Shown: one piece after another, positions 19,533-27,534 of the stretch
Numbering within the stretch: position 1 is the first letter of the stretch
Layout of the letters: the number at the start of each line of letters is the position of its first letter
Assembly: GCF_035666175.1 (NCBI RefSeq)
Contig: NZ_CP142016.1
Span: forward strand, 1,178,001-1,242,000
Source: Riemerella anatipestifer
GTDB taxonomy: Bacteria; Bacteroidota; Bacteroidia; Flavobacteriales; Weeksellaceae
Direction of reading: 5' to 3'
DNA length: 64,000 nucleotides
Position numbers and translations under genes: made by a program
Notes under the pieces: model-generated
Told to the model about the DNA's origin: nothing
The model's input: the letters and a program-made list of their open reading frames with translations, nothing else
Database searches by the model: none

Positions 19533-19659
19533 CATCGTATCCGCGTAAGGGATAGAGTGAATCCCCCGAAGGGAAGACGTCGCGGAGCGGCAATGACCGA
19601 GGCGTATGAACGATAGCCCGACCCTAGCGGCTGGCAATAGCATTGGAGAGGGATACGCC
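19533..19659. repeat. GC-rich structured intergenic element
   Basis: About 125 bp much richer in G+C than the flanking genes, bounded by the short inverted repeat CGTATCC (19536-19542) / GGATACG (19651-19657) and containing further internal GC-rich pairings. No coding potential is evident. The sequence resembles intergenic repeats I associate with flavobacterial genomes, but only one copy is in this window, so repeat status is an inference. Confidence 0.45.
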
Positions 19660-20793
19660 CTAACTTTTCAGTTTATAAACTACTTCTGATATTCTCTGTC
19701 TATCCGCATCGGTTAAATTAGACCCCGAAGGCAAACATAATCCGTTTTCAAACAACTGCTGTGCTACTTGCCCCCCATAATATGGAGTATCAGCAAAAAC
19801 AGGCTGCAAATGCATTGGCTTCCATAATGGACGAGATTCGATATTATCCTCCAAAAATTTCAAACGCAAATCTTCCCTTGAAAATCCTGCTTTCTGAGGG
19901 TCTATCACAATAGCTGATAACCAATGGTTGGAAAAATAATCCTCCGATGGCTCGGTAAACACCTCTACACCCTCTATATTTTTGAACAAATCAATATAAA
20001 ACTGATGATTGGCTCTACGCTGAGAAATCCTTTCATCTAAAACCTCCATTTGTCCACAGCCTATCCCTGCACAAATGTTGCTCATTCTATAATTATACCC
20101 AATTTCAGAATGCTGGTAATGTGGTGCGTTATCCCTTGCCTGAGTAGATAAAAACACCGCTTTTTCTTTCTGTGCAGAGGTCTGACAGAGCAAGGCTCCA
20201 CCTCCTGAAGTCGTAATAATTTTATTACCATTGAAACTCAAAATACTCATTTCCCCGAAAGTACCGCATTTCTGTCCTTTATAGCTGCTTCCTAAAGCCT
20301 CTGCCGCATCTTCAATGATGGGAATTTCATATTTAGAAGCAACTGCCATCAGTTCATCCATTTTTGCTGGCATTCCGTAAAGGTGGACAACGATAATGGC
20401 TTTCGGCTTTTTACCTTTGGACAATCTCTCCTTAATAGCATCTTCTAAAGCTAATGGACACATATTCCAAGTCTCTTTTTCGCTATCAATAAACACAGGT
20501 GTAGCTCCTTGATAAGCAATAGGATTTGCCGATGCCGAAAAAGTCATACTCTGACAAATGACCTCATCTCCCATTTTAACCCCTAAAATAATCAAAGCTA
20601 AATGTAATGCAGCGGTGCCCGCACTGAGGGCTGCCACATCTACACTTTGTCCCAAATAGGTTTTAATACTTTCTTCAAATTGATTAACATTAGGACCTAA
20701 TGGGGCTACCCAATTCTCAGCAAATGCCTCATTGATATATTTTTGTTCATTTCCTCCCATGTGTGGAGAGGATAACCATATTTTTGTGTTCAT
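19660..20793 (-). CDS. DegT/DnrJ/EryC1 sugar aminotransferase (PglE/PerA-like)
   Basis: A PLP-dependent aminotransferase of 377 residues that would aminate a 4-keto-6-deoxy nucleotide sugar at C4. The start WLSSPHMGGNEQKYI resembles PglE-like and perosamine-synthase-like enzymes. The PLP lysine is K191 in SFNGNKIITTSGGG, and EDAAEALGSS is the aspartate region. With the PglF/WbpM-type 4,6-dehydratase at 42659 it would yield UDP-2-acetamido-4-amino-2,4,6-trideoxyglucose. Using dTDP-4-keto-6-deoxyglucose from RfbB is an alternative. The ATG at 20793 is preferred to a TTG at 20823. Confidence 0.88.
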   Translation of the reverse strand: MNTKIWLSSPHMGGNEQKYINEAFAENWVAPLGPNVNQFEESIKTYLGQSVDVAALSAGTAALHLALIILGVKMGDEVICQSMTFSASANPIAYQGATPVFIDSEKETWNMCPLALEDAIKERLSKGKKPKAIIVVHLYGMPAKMDELMAVASKYEIPIIEDAAEALGSSYKGQKCGTFGEMSILSFNGNKIITTSGGGALLCQTSAQKEKAVFLSTQARDNAPHYQHSEIGYNYRMSNICAGIGCGQMEVLDERISQRRANHQFYIDLFKNIEGVEVFTEPSEDYFSNHWLSAIVIDPQKAGFSREDLRLKFLEDNIESRPLWKPMHLQPVFADTPYYGGQVAQQLFENGLCLPSGSNLTDADRQRISEVVYKLKS

Positions 20794-20832
20794 GGTATCA
20801 AATCTATTTTTTTTGCTTCGCAAAGTTTCACT

Positions 20833-21576
20833 TTATTGTGCACTATATCCACCATCTACGGGGATATCTACTCCAGTTATCCACTTAGAATCCTCTGAAA
20901 GTAAAAATTTAATGGTATTGGCAACATCTTCTGGCTGTCCCAATCCCAAAGGATGCATACTTTCTATCTTTTGTATATTTTCTTGGCTGATACTTTCTAG
21001 TATTTTTATAGACATATCGGTTTTTACCATTCCGGGAAGCACACAGTTTACTCGTATGTTCTTAGGAGCCAACTCTAGGGATAACGCCTTTGAAATCCCT
21101 GAAAGAGCATGTTTGGACATACAATAGGCTGTTTTTGCCGTTTGTCCCAAATGTCCCATTACCGAACTAACCAACACAAAACTTGCCCCCTGGGAAGAAA
21201 GGTAATTTTTCTTCAGCAAACATTTAGAAATTAACACTGCTGGTATGCTATTTACGGACAATACTCTTTCTAAGTATTCCTTTTTAATCAGCTTAGAGGG
21301 AATCGTGGCTTCCATGCCCGCAGAATACACAAAACCATCGTATGGAATACCATCTTGAAGACTTTCTGCTATAGCGTTATACAAGGCTTCTTCATCTGTA
21401 ACATCTACTGAAAATACTTGATGCCCGTCTCCACTACATTGTTGGGATACCTCTGTTAATTTTTCAACATTACGAGACATCAAAACAAGTTGAAAACCTT
21501 GACTAGCTAACGTGATGGCAGTTGCCTTCCCGATACCTGAAGAGGCACCAACAATTAAAATCTTTTTTAGTTTCAT
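20833..21576 (-). CDS. SDR family oxidoreductase, FabG-like
   Basis: A 247-residue classical SDR with VGASSGIGKATAI at the N-terminus (NADPH loop), the catalytic serine in LVSSVMG, YCMSKHAL as YxxxK, and PVDGGYSAQ at the C-terminus. Closest in style to 3-oxoacyl-ACP reductase FabG. It lies directly beside two ACPs, a KAS III and an FkbH-like protein, so it probably reduces a ketoacyl group on ACP rather than a sugar. Start taken at the ATG at 21576. Confidence 0.87.
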   Translation of the reverse strand: MKLKKILIVGASSGIGKATAITLASQGFQLVLMSRNVEKLTEVSQQCSGDGHQVFSVDVTDEEALYNAIAESLQDGIPYDGFVYSAGMEATIPSKLIKKEYLERVLSVNSIPAVLISKCLLKKNYLSSQGASFVLVSSVMGHLGQTAKTAYCMSKHALSGISKALSLELAPKNIRVNCVLPGMVKTDMSIKILESISQENIQKIESMHPLGLGQPEDVANTIKFLLSEDSKWITGVDIPVDGGYSAQ

Positions 21577-21583
21577 CAATTAT

Positions 21584-21814
21584 TTATTGTTTTCCCTGTT
21601 TTTGAAGCATTTCCAAAATCTTGTCCATAGTAATCATTTCGGAAATTTCTTCTGGCTCAAAAGATACATCAAAAGACTCTTCTATCTCTACAATAAGGTT
21701 AAGATGACGGAGCGAATCCCAATTTTCTACCGTTTCTTGTGAAATTTCTTGTGGAAAGCTATTCTCATCCATCTCAAAAACTTCTGCCATTATTTTAATT
21801 ATTTTCTCTTTCAT
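21584..21814 (-). CDS. Acyl carrier protein (first of two)
   Basis: A 76-residue acidic four-helix carrier protein. The phosphopantetheine site is Ser34 in the canonical WDSLRHL. It would carry the growing acyl chain as a thioester. It follows the FkbH-like gene by 8 bp and precedes the SDR by 7 bp, which places it inside the acyl-building cassette rather than in general fatty-acid synthesis. Confidence 0.93.
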   Translation of the reverse strand: MKEKIIKIMAEVFEMDENSFPQEISQETVENWDSLRHLNLIVEIEESFDVSFEPEEISEMITMDKILEMLQKQGKQ

Positions 21815-21822
21815 AAGGCTTT

Positions 21823-23409
21823 CTATTTAAATGTTATTTTGTAATAATCTTTCATTTGTAATTTTTCAGAATGCTCTAAGCGATACTTTTTAACACCGTC
21901 AGTCGTCGTTTCTATTAGAGTAAATCCTACTTTTTCTAAAAAATTAGTTGCCATTGCATTTTTTTTAGTTGGGATAAACTCTGCCGTAATATTGCTAAGC
22001 TGTTTTTCTTTTTTAATTTTATCAATCAATGCCAAAAGTACCGTTTTTTCTATCTCTCGACCTAATATTCTACAACTCAAAAGATACGAATCTAGATGTA
22101 AACACTGCTCTTTTTCTGTAATAATCGCAGCAATGGTAATACCATTATCTCCAAATTTATCCTTTACATGGGCACAATAGATAGATGCTCCCTGCGATAA
22201 CATATATTGTAACTGCTCTTGTGTGTATCTTCTGGTTGTAAGATTGAACTGATTGGTTTTTTGTGTCATTTGAGCAATTCTGGAAATATTACTTTCATTG
22301 GCTTGAATAATGTCTATCTCCATGCCCAAACTCGACAAATAGTCGTCCATATCATCAAAGGCTTTCTTACTTTCGTTGCGGAAGAAATTTTGTTTATACT
22401 GTTCTGTTTTCTTCATATCCTCCGCAGAAAACTCATATGCCATAAAATAATCGTGGTATACCTGCCAAAAAAAGTTAACCAACTCATAAGGTTTATCCGG
22501 AAAATCAGGCACCGCCACCTCTGGCAAAAACTCCTTTACCAATCCTCTTTCTACAGGATTATCGTCTATAAAAACAAAACTATCCGTGCCAATATTCAAC
22601 TCTTCGGCTATGGATTTAATATTCGATGCCTTATCCTGCCAATTAATTCGATACGCCGAAAGCACATTACTATTAATCAAATGATTAGGATTTTTGTCCC
22701 AAACCTCTTGTACATCTTTTAAGTTATTTTTGCTACAAACAGCCAATATCACTCCTTTCTCCGAAAGCTTTAAAAGCAGTTTCTGAAAGCTTTGAAAACA
22801 AATTCCTGGATAATCCATACCCAATTTAATACCAAAAGGACCTTCTTCGCCCACAACCCCTCCCCACAAGGTATTATCACAATCCAAAACAATACATTTT
22901 TTTCTCTTCAAATCCAACGCATGAGTTTGTTTATAAAACCAATCCTTAAATGCCTTGGAAAATTTGGGATTGTAAGGCATTTGAGAGGTAAAAAAGAAAC
23001 GCCATTCTATAATAGGCAGTTTTTGTTCTTGTAAAAAGCGATTGATATCCAATATCTTCACATGACCATATTGAGCCGATTTTTCTTGCAAAAACTGTAT
23101 ATTAAAAGAATCTATTGCATTCAAAAGTTCGGGTGTTTTGATATTCCAATCTCGATTGGTATCTCGATACAGAGTAAAGATTATGACCCTACCTGTGAGT
23201 CCCGAATGTAGAATAAAATTAATTTTAGACTTTATATCCTCTATTTCGTTAATTTGCTCCTCTGGAGACAGTGAAGGATTTATCTGATAAAAGATTATAT
23301 AATCGCTATGCCCTTGTGTAGGTTTACTAACATCTCCATACCCACTAAAAACATCTTGAGCATCAAATAGATACTCTATCGTATAGTTTCTATATATATA
23401 TTTTGACAT
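21823..23409 (-). CDS. FkbH-like HAD-IIIC protein (glyceryl-ACP type)
   Basis: A 528-residue protein with a central HAD domain (LDCDNTLWGGVVGEEG; D176, D178, T180) and a C-terminal GNAT-like domain, the FkbH layout. Characterised FkbH relatives dephosphorylate 1,3-bisphosphoglycerate while loading a glyceryl unit onto an ACP; others act on lactate- or hydroxy-acid-type units. An ACP gene follows immediately. Here it most likely primes an ACP with a small hydroxylated acyl unit for modifying a polysaccharide sugar. The substrate is inferred, not visible. Confidence 0.85.
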   Translation of the reverse strand: MSKYIYRNYTIEYLFDAQDVFSGYGDVSKPTQGHSDYIIFYQINPSLSPEEQINEIEDIKSKINFILHSGLTGRVIIFTLYRDTNRDWNIKTPELLNAIDSFNIQFLQEKSAQYGHVKILDINRFLQEQKLPIIEWRFFFTSQMPYNPKFSKAFKDWFYKQTHALDLKRKKCIVLDCDNTLWGGVVGEEGPFGIKLGMDYPGICFQSFQKLLLKLSEKGVILAVCSKNNLKDVQEVWDKNPNHLINSNVLSAYRINWQDKASNIKSIAEELNIGTDSFVFIDDNPVERGLVKEFLPEVAVPDFPDKPYELVNFFWQVYHDYFMAYEFSAEDMKKTEQYKQNFFRNESKKAFDDMDDYLSSLGMEIDIIQANESNISRIAQMTQKTNQFNLTTRRYTQEQLQYMLSQGASIYCAHVKDKFGDNGITIAAIITEKEQCLHLDSYLLSCRILGREIEKTVLLALIDKIKKEKQLSNITAEFIPTKKNAMATNFLEKVGFTLIETTTDGVKKYRLEHSEKLQMKDYYKITFK

Positions 23410-23411
23410 TA

Positions 23412-23813
23412 TTATTTTTCTAAAAATTCTATTAAACCTAAATGTGTATTGTACATAAAACTAATTCTTCTATTGTTAAATGCTACTGCAGGCGTTGGGG
23501 CTAACACTAACAAAAATTTCTTTTTTTTGAAATCCTCTATTGTAACATCTAAATCCTCTACCTCATAACAAATGTGATAGAGGGAAGCTCCATTTTTTTG
23601 TAATATTTTCGTTACTGGGCTTATCGTTTTTGTCCAATGCAATGGAGATACCAGCTCTATTAAATGACTCGTATCATTACCGATGAACAAAAGCTCTACC
23701 CCTTGTATGGGATCTATAATTTTTTCACTAGTCGCTGTGTAGCCTATTTTTTCAAATTCTTTTAGGCTTTTATCTATAGACTTGGTTGCAAAACCGTAAT
23801 GATGTAGTTTCAT
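23412..23813 (-). CDS. VOC family protein (glyoxalase / methylmalonyl-CoA epimerase-like)
   Basis: A 133-residue single VOC fold: KLHHYGFATKSIDKSLKEF at the start, LYHICYEVEDLD in the middle and GLIEFLEK at the end supply the expected metal ligands (His, His, Glu). Methylmalonyl-CoA epimerase is the nearest textbook relative, but in this cassette it may epimerise or otherwise act on an acyl-ACP intermediate. It sits 2 bp before the FkbH-like gene and 14 bp after the KAS III gene, clearly cotranscribed. Confidence 0.8.
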   Translation of the reverse strand: MKLHHYGFATKSIDKSLKEFEKIGYTATSEKIIDPIQGVELLFIGNDTSHLIELVSPLHWTKTISPVTKILQKNGASLYHICYEVEDLDVTIEDFKKKKFLLVLAPTPAVAFNNRRISFMYNTHLGLIEFLEK

Positions 23814-23827
23814 TGTTCAGTGTTTTT

Positions 23828-24880
23828 TTAGATTTCTTGTAAATCCGAAATATGTGTCCCATCTAAGTTTAAAATAGCAGCTCCCCAAGATAATCCAGCA
23901 CCAAATCCACTAATTAACACTCTTTTTCTCTCGCTTTGCCAATTTTTTAGTTCACTAACAATGGTAAGCGGTATGGTAGCAGAGCTTGTATTTCCAAATT
24001 TATCTAAACTATATGGAACATTATCTGAACGATACTTCAATTTCTTAGTAAAGAAATCCGTCATAAATTTATTGGCTTGATGAAATATGATTTTATCAAT
24101 ATCCTCCAATGCTATTTCGCATTTTTCCGTGATTTCTTTAATGCTTTTAGGAACTACTTTCATAGTAAAATTGAATACATCGATTCCATTCATATATATC
24201 TGAGTATCATCACCCAAACTACCGTCCTCTCTTTCATATTCTTGAAAAGACTGATGCGTGGTAGGCACTCTACATCCTCCCGCTTTTATCATAACAGCAT
24301 CCCAACCTGATCCGTCGGTTTTTAGTAAACTAGAAAAATGTTCTCCCTCTTTCTTTTCTAACAAAGTAGCCGTACCTGCATCTCCGTAAAGCAACGCATT
24401 GGTTTTATCTTTAGGATTTACTATTTTAGAAAATGTTTCGCCATCTAAAAGCAACACTCTACGCACATTAGGTAGATTAAGGTAAGTAAAAGCCGTTGTT
24501 AAAGCGTATACATAGCCACTACAAGCCAAAGTAACATCAAAACAAGCACAATCTTTACTAAGTCCTAATTTTTGTTGCAATATCGGTGCTGTGGCAGGAA
24601 TTTTATAATCGCTGGTTTGAGACATAAATATCAACACATCTATACTTTCTCTATCTATTTCCAAATCGGCAAATAGTTTTTCAGCAGCCTTCATGCACAA
24701 ATCAGATGCCGTTATACTAGCATCAGCGATTCTTCGTTCTTTAATACCAACGGAGTTAATAATTTTCTCTAACTCTTCCTGAGGAAAAATATTTGTAAGG
24801 CTTTCATTTTTTACGACTTTTTTAGGCACACAAGCTGCGATACCCTTGATATGTACATTAGGAATTTGTAAAAATGCCAT
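23828..24880 (-). CDS. 3-oxoacyl-ACP synthase III (FabH-like ketosynthase)
   Basis: A 350-residue KAS III-type condensing enzyme with the full catalytic triad: Cys120 in LACSGYVYAL, His267 in IFHQANKF and Asn297 in FGNTSSAT. Such enzymes extend a primed acyl unit with malonyl-ACP, and some act as acyltransferases. It lies between the two ACP genes, so it probably condenses or transfers units carried by them. As it sits in a polysaccharide locus, a dedicated role in making a sugar N-acyl or O-acyl group is more likely than housekeeping FabH. Confidence 0.9.
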   Translation of the reverse strand: MAFLQIPNVHIKGIAACVPKKVVKNESLTNIFPQEELEKIINSVGIKERRIADASITASDLCMKAAEKLFADLEIDRESIDVLIFMSQTSDYKIPATAPILQQKLGLSKDCACFDVTLACSGYVYALTTAFTYLNLPNVRRVLLLDGETFSKIVNPKDKTNALLYGDAGTATLLEKKEGEHFSSLLKTDGSGWDAVMIKAGGCRVPTTHQSFQEYEREDGSLGDDTQIYMNGIDVFNFTMKVVPKSIKEITEKCEIALEDIDKIIFHQANKFMTDFFTKKLKYRSDNVPYSLDKFGNTSSATIPLTIVSELKNWQSERKRVLISGFGAGLSWGAAILNLDGTHISDLQEI

Positions 24881-24882
24881 TA

Positions 24883-25116
24883 TTATTCGGTTTTATCTTT
24901 TACTATTTCATAAATATCGCGTACCAGAGTAGCCCCTTTGATATCGTTATGTGTAAGAGTTACCTCATATTCTTCTTCCATTACAGCAAGTAATCCCAAA
25001 GCAGTAAGGGAACTCCACTCTTCAAAATTTTTGAATTCGGTATCCATGGTTATTTCTTCCAATTCAACTTCATCGAATATAGAAGCAAAATGCTCTAAAA
25101 AAGTTTGTTCATTCAT
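24883..25116 (-). CDS. Acyl carrier protein (second, divergent)
   Basis: A 77-residue ACP-like protein. The phosphopantetheine serine is Ser36 in EEWSSLTALG, where the usual Asp before Ser is replaced by Ser. The rest is an acidic helical bundle. It begins 11 bp after the NeuD-like acetyltransferase and ends 2 bp before the KAS III gene. Carrying two different ACPs in one cassette suggests separate starter and extender carriers. Confidence 0.88.
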   Translation of the reverse strand: MNEQTFLEHFASIFDEVELEEITMDTEFKNFEEWSSLTALGLLAVMEEEYEVTLTHNDIKGATLVRDIYEIVKDKTE

Positions 25117-25127
25117 TGTATTTTATT

Positions 25128-25769
25128 TTAAAAATTAACTCTTATAGCAGGGTTTCCAATATAAGTGGAATCGCTTTTAATACTTCTAAGTAATATGCTC
25201 CCTGCACCTAATATGTTATTGTTTCCTATCTTTTTTTGTTGAATAACCCCACAATTAAAACCTAAATAATTGAGATTACCTATTTCCACCCCTCCTGATA
25301 TTTGCGCATTGGGACTCAATACATTAAAGTCTCCTACCTTGCTATCATGCCCTATGGTAACCCTAGTATTAAAAATATTAAAATTACCTATGGTTACATT
25401 ACAACTTAGCATAGTATTGGGAGCAAAAATATTTCCTTTTCCCAAAACTAAATTTTCTTTGTCATAAAATACCGCTGTGGGATGTATGATATTAGGGAAA
25501 GAAATATTATTGTTATTTAATAATGTACTTATCGTACTTAGGTGTATGGGTTTCCCAACGGCAATAGCGACTTCTATGGAATAATCAATATTGTTCAAGC
25601 CCTCCACTTTTCCTAATACCTTACCATAGGCATTGCTTTTAACCAGTGTATCATCATCAAAAAAACCTATAAATTCAAAAGTTTGCTGCTGTGTAATCAA
25701 CAAATCTTTCCAGATGCAAAATACCTCTTGCCCAAAACCTCCTGCTCCAATAATTGCTATTTTTTTCAT
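25128..25769 (-). CDS. NeuD/PglD family sugar N-acyltransferase
   Basis: A 213-residue left-handed beta-helix acyltransferase with an N-terminal Rossmann-like nucleotide-sugar domain (IAIIGAGGFGQEVF) and hexapeptide repeats. The family catalytic histidine is in VTIGHDSKVG. PglD-type enzymes N-acetylate the 4-amino group of UDP-4-amino-trideoxy-GlcNAc. Given the adjacent ACP/KAS III genes, this enzyme may instead transfer the ACP-bound special acyl group to that amine, which is an inference. It is directly followed by ACP2 and preceded by a phosphoglycosyl transferase, the PglC-PglD order seen in bacillosamine loci. Confidence 0.88.
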   Translation of the reverse strand: MKKIAIIGAGGFGQEVFCIWKDLLITQQQTFEFIGFFDDDTLVKSNAYGKVLGKVEGLNNIDYSIEVAIAVGKPIHLSTISTLLNNNNISFPNIIHPTAVFYDKENLVLGKGNIFAPNTMLSCNVTIGNFNIFNTRVTIGHDSKVGDFNVLSPNAQISGGVEIGNLNYLGFNCGVIQQKKIGNNNILGAGSILLRSIKSDSTYIGNPAIRVNF

Positions 25770-25771
25770 AA

Positions 25772-26377
25772 CTATTCATTCCCTTTAAATGGCTCTATAG
25801 TTGCCTGTCCTTCTTGGGAAATCCCCTCGGAGACAAAGACTTTCTTTACCGTTAATAATAAAATTTTGATATCCAAAGATAGTGAGATATTTTCTACATA
25901 CCAAACATCGTATTCAAATTTTTGCTGCCACGAGATAGCGTTTCTGCCGTTGACTTGAGCCCAACCTGTAATGCCAGGACGCACATTATGTCTTTTTTTC
26001 TGTTCCTCATTATATAATGGCAAATACTGTGGTAGTAGAGGTCTTGGACCAACTAAGCTCATATCTCCCTTAATTACATTTAATAGTTGCGGAATTTCAT
26101 CTAACGATGTTTTTCTAACGAATTTACCTATTGCTGTTAAGCGTTCTGCATCAGACAATAAATTACCATTAGCATCTTTTTTATCATTCATTGTTTTGAA
26201 CTTAATGATACTAAAAATACGTTCATTTTTCCCAGGTCTTTTCTGAAAAAAGAAAGGCTTCCCTTGGTTTGCAAAAAACAAACCTATTGTAACTAAAATA
26301 AAAACAGGACTTAATAGCAAGAAACCAACAAGAGCCAAAGTGAAATCCATAATAGGTTTAAAAAAATCTCTATACAT
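25772..26377 (-). CDS. Phosphoglycosyl transferase (PglC-like), second of two
   Basis: A 201-residue monotopic phosphoglycosyl transferase. An N-terminal hydrophobic segment (about 10-35) is followed by [22 protein letters not shown] and [24 protein letters not shown] with the catalytic Asp-Glu. [16 protein letters not shown] is highly typical of initiating transferases. Its position between a GT4 and the PglD-like gene suggests it loads the 4-amino-trideoxy sugar onto undecaprenyl phosphate. It starts 8 bp inside the end of the GT4 gene. Confidence 0.93.
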   Translation of the reverse strand: MYRDFFKPIMDFTLALVGFLLLSPVFILVTIGLFFANQGKPFFFQKRPGKNERIFSIIKFKTMNDKKDANGNLLSDAERLTAIGKFVRKTSLDEIPQLLNVIKGDMSLVGPRPLLPQYLPLYNEEQKKRHNVRPGITGWAQVNGRNAISWQQKFEYDVWYVENISLSLDIKILLLTVKKVFVSEGISQEGQATIEPFKGNE

Positions 26378-27527
26378 TCTCTCTAATTAGCTTATTATAC
26401 TCTTTTAATAATTCTTCCCATACAAACTCACGCTGATAACAGCTTACAATCATTTCTCTACTATTTTCTTTTAACCGTAAATACAAATTATCATCATCTA
26501 TAATGATTTGCATAGCCTTTCGAAGACTTTCTACATCTTTCGATGGAACAATTAACCCATTTTTGTTATTCTCTATAATTTCATTGCATCCATTAATGTT
26601 TGACACAATGCTTGGAAGTCCCATAGCTCCTGCCTGCATAACTACATTAGGAAAGCCTTCCCGATAACTTGGAAACACAAGAGCATCAGCAATAGCAAAG
26701 TAAGGCCTTACATCTTTTTGAAATCCAACAGCTATAATATTCTTATTCCTTTCAATTTCTTGAATAGTCTCAGTTTTTAAAGGATCTAAGTCTCTTTCTT
26801 CTGCTCCTACTAAAAGTAATTTAATATTTTGTTTCTGTATTTGTTTAAAAGCTTTTATTAACTCATTAATCCCTTTATCACCAACTAATCTACCTACAAA
26901 AATGTAAACAAAATCAGTATCTTTAATATCCAGTTCTTTCCTTAATTGCTTTTTCAATTCCTCACTTATTTGTTTGGGAGAAAAATGAGTGGTATTGATA
27001 CCGTTTGAAGAACCATTCGCTATAATACTCAATTTATCTATTGAAGTATATTTTTGCTCCACAATAAAATCATACAACCCCTTAGAATTCGGATACACTT
27101 TGGTAGCACAAGCATAAGTCAATTTTTCTACAAAATCCAATAATTTACGCTTACCTCCTTTGGTTTCCATCAGAGGTAGACCCGCCACTGTATGTAAACG
27201 AATAGGAACTCCTGCTAATTTAGATGCCAACATCCCAATCAACCCTGCTTTTGGTGTATGTGTATGAACGATACAAGGCTTCTCTCTCCTAAACAAGAGC
27301 CACATTTTCCAAAGTGATTTTAAATCTTGAAAAGGCGTTATTTTTCTTGACATCTCAACTGCGGAAACACATACTTCCTCTTCCTCCTCTACCAACTGAA
27401 GTTCTTTTCCGAAAGATGAAATACCCCAAACATCAAAATGGTCAGACATATACCTCAGTTGTCCTCTCAGCAAAGCATAAAGAGAAATAGGAACTGTGGT
27501 TACTCTAAATAATTTTCTTTTCTGCAT
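26370..27527 (-). CDS. Glycosyltransferase family 4
   Basis: A 385-residue GT-B enzyme with [20 protein letters not shown] in the N-terminal acceptor half and [18 protein letters not shown], then [19 protein letters not shown] (EX7E-type motif), in the C-terminal donor half. It resembles PglA-like transferases that add the second sugar to an undecaprenyl-linked bacillosamine. Cotranscribed with the PglC-like gene (8-bp overlap). Donor specificity cannot be read from the sequence. Confidence 0.9.
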   Translation of the reverse strand: MQKRKLFRVTTVPISLYALLRGQLRYMSDHFDVWGISSFGKELQLVEEEEEVCVSAVEMSRKITPFQDLKSLWKMWLLFRREKPCIVHTHTPKAGLIGMLASKLAGVPIRLHTVAGLPLMETKGGKRKLLDFVEKLTYACATKVYPNSKGLYDFIVEQKYTSIDKLSIIANGSSNGINTTHFSPKQISEELKKQLRKELDIKDTDFVYIFVGRLVGDKGINELIKAFKQIQKQNIKLLLVGAEERDLDPLKTETIQEIERNKNIIAVGFQKDVRPYFAIADALVFPSYREGFPNVVMQAGAMGLPSIVSNINGCNEIIENNKNGLIVPSKDVESLRKAMQIIIDDDNLYLRLKENSREMIVSCYQREFVWEELLKEYNKLIRENV

Positions 27528-27534
27528 ACTTAAT

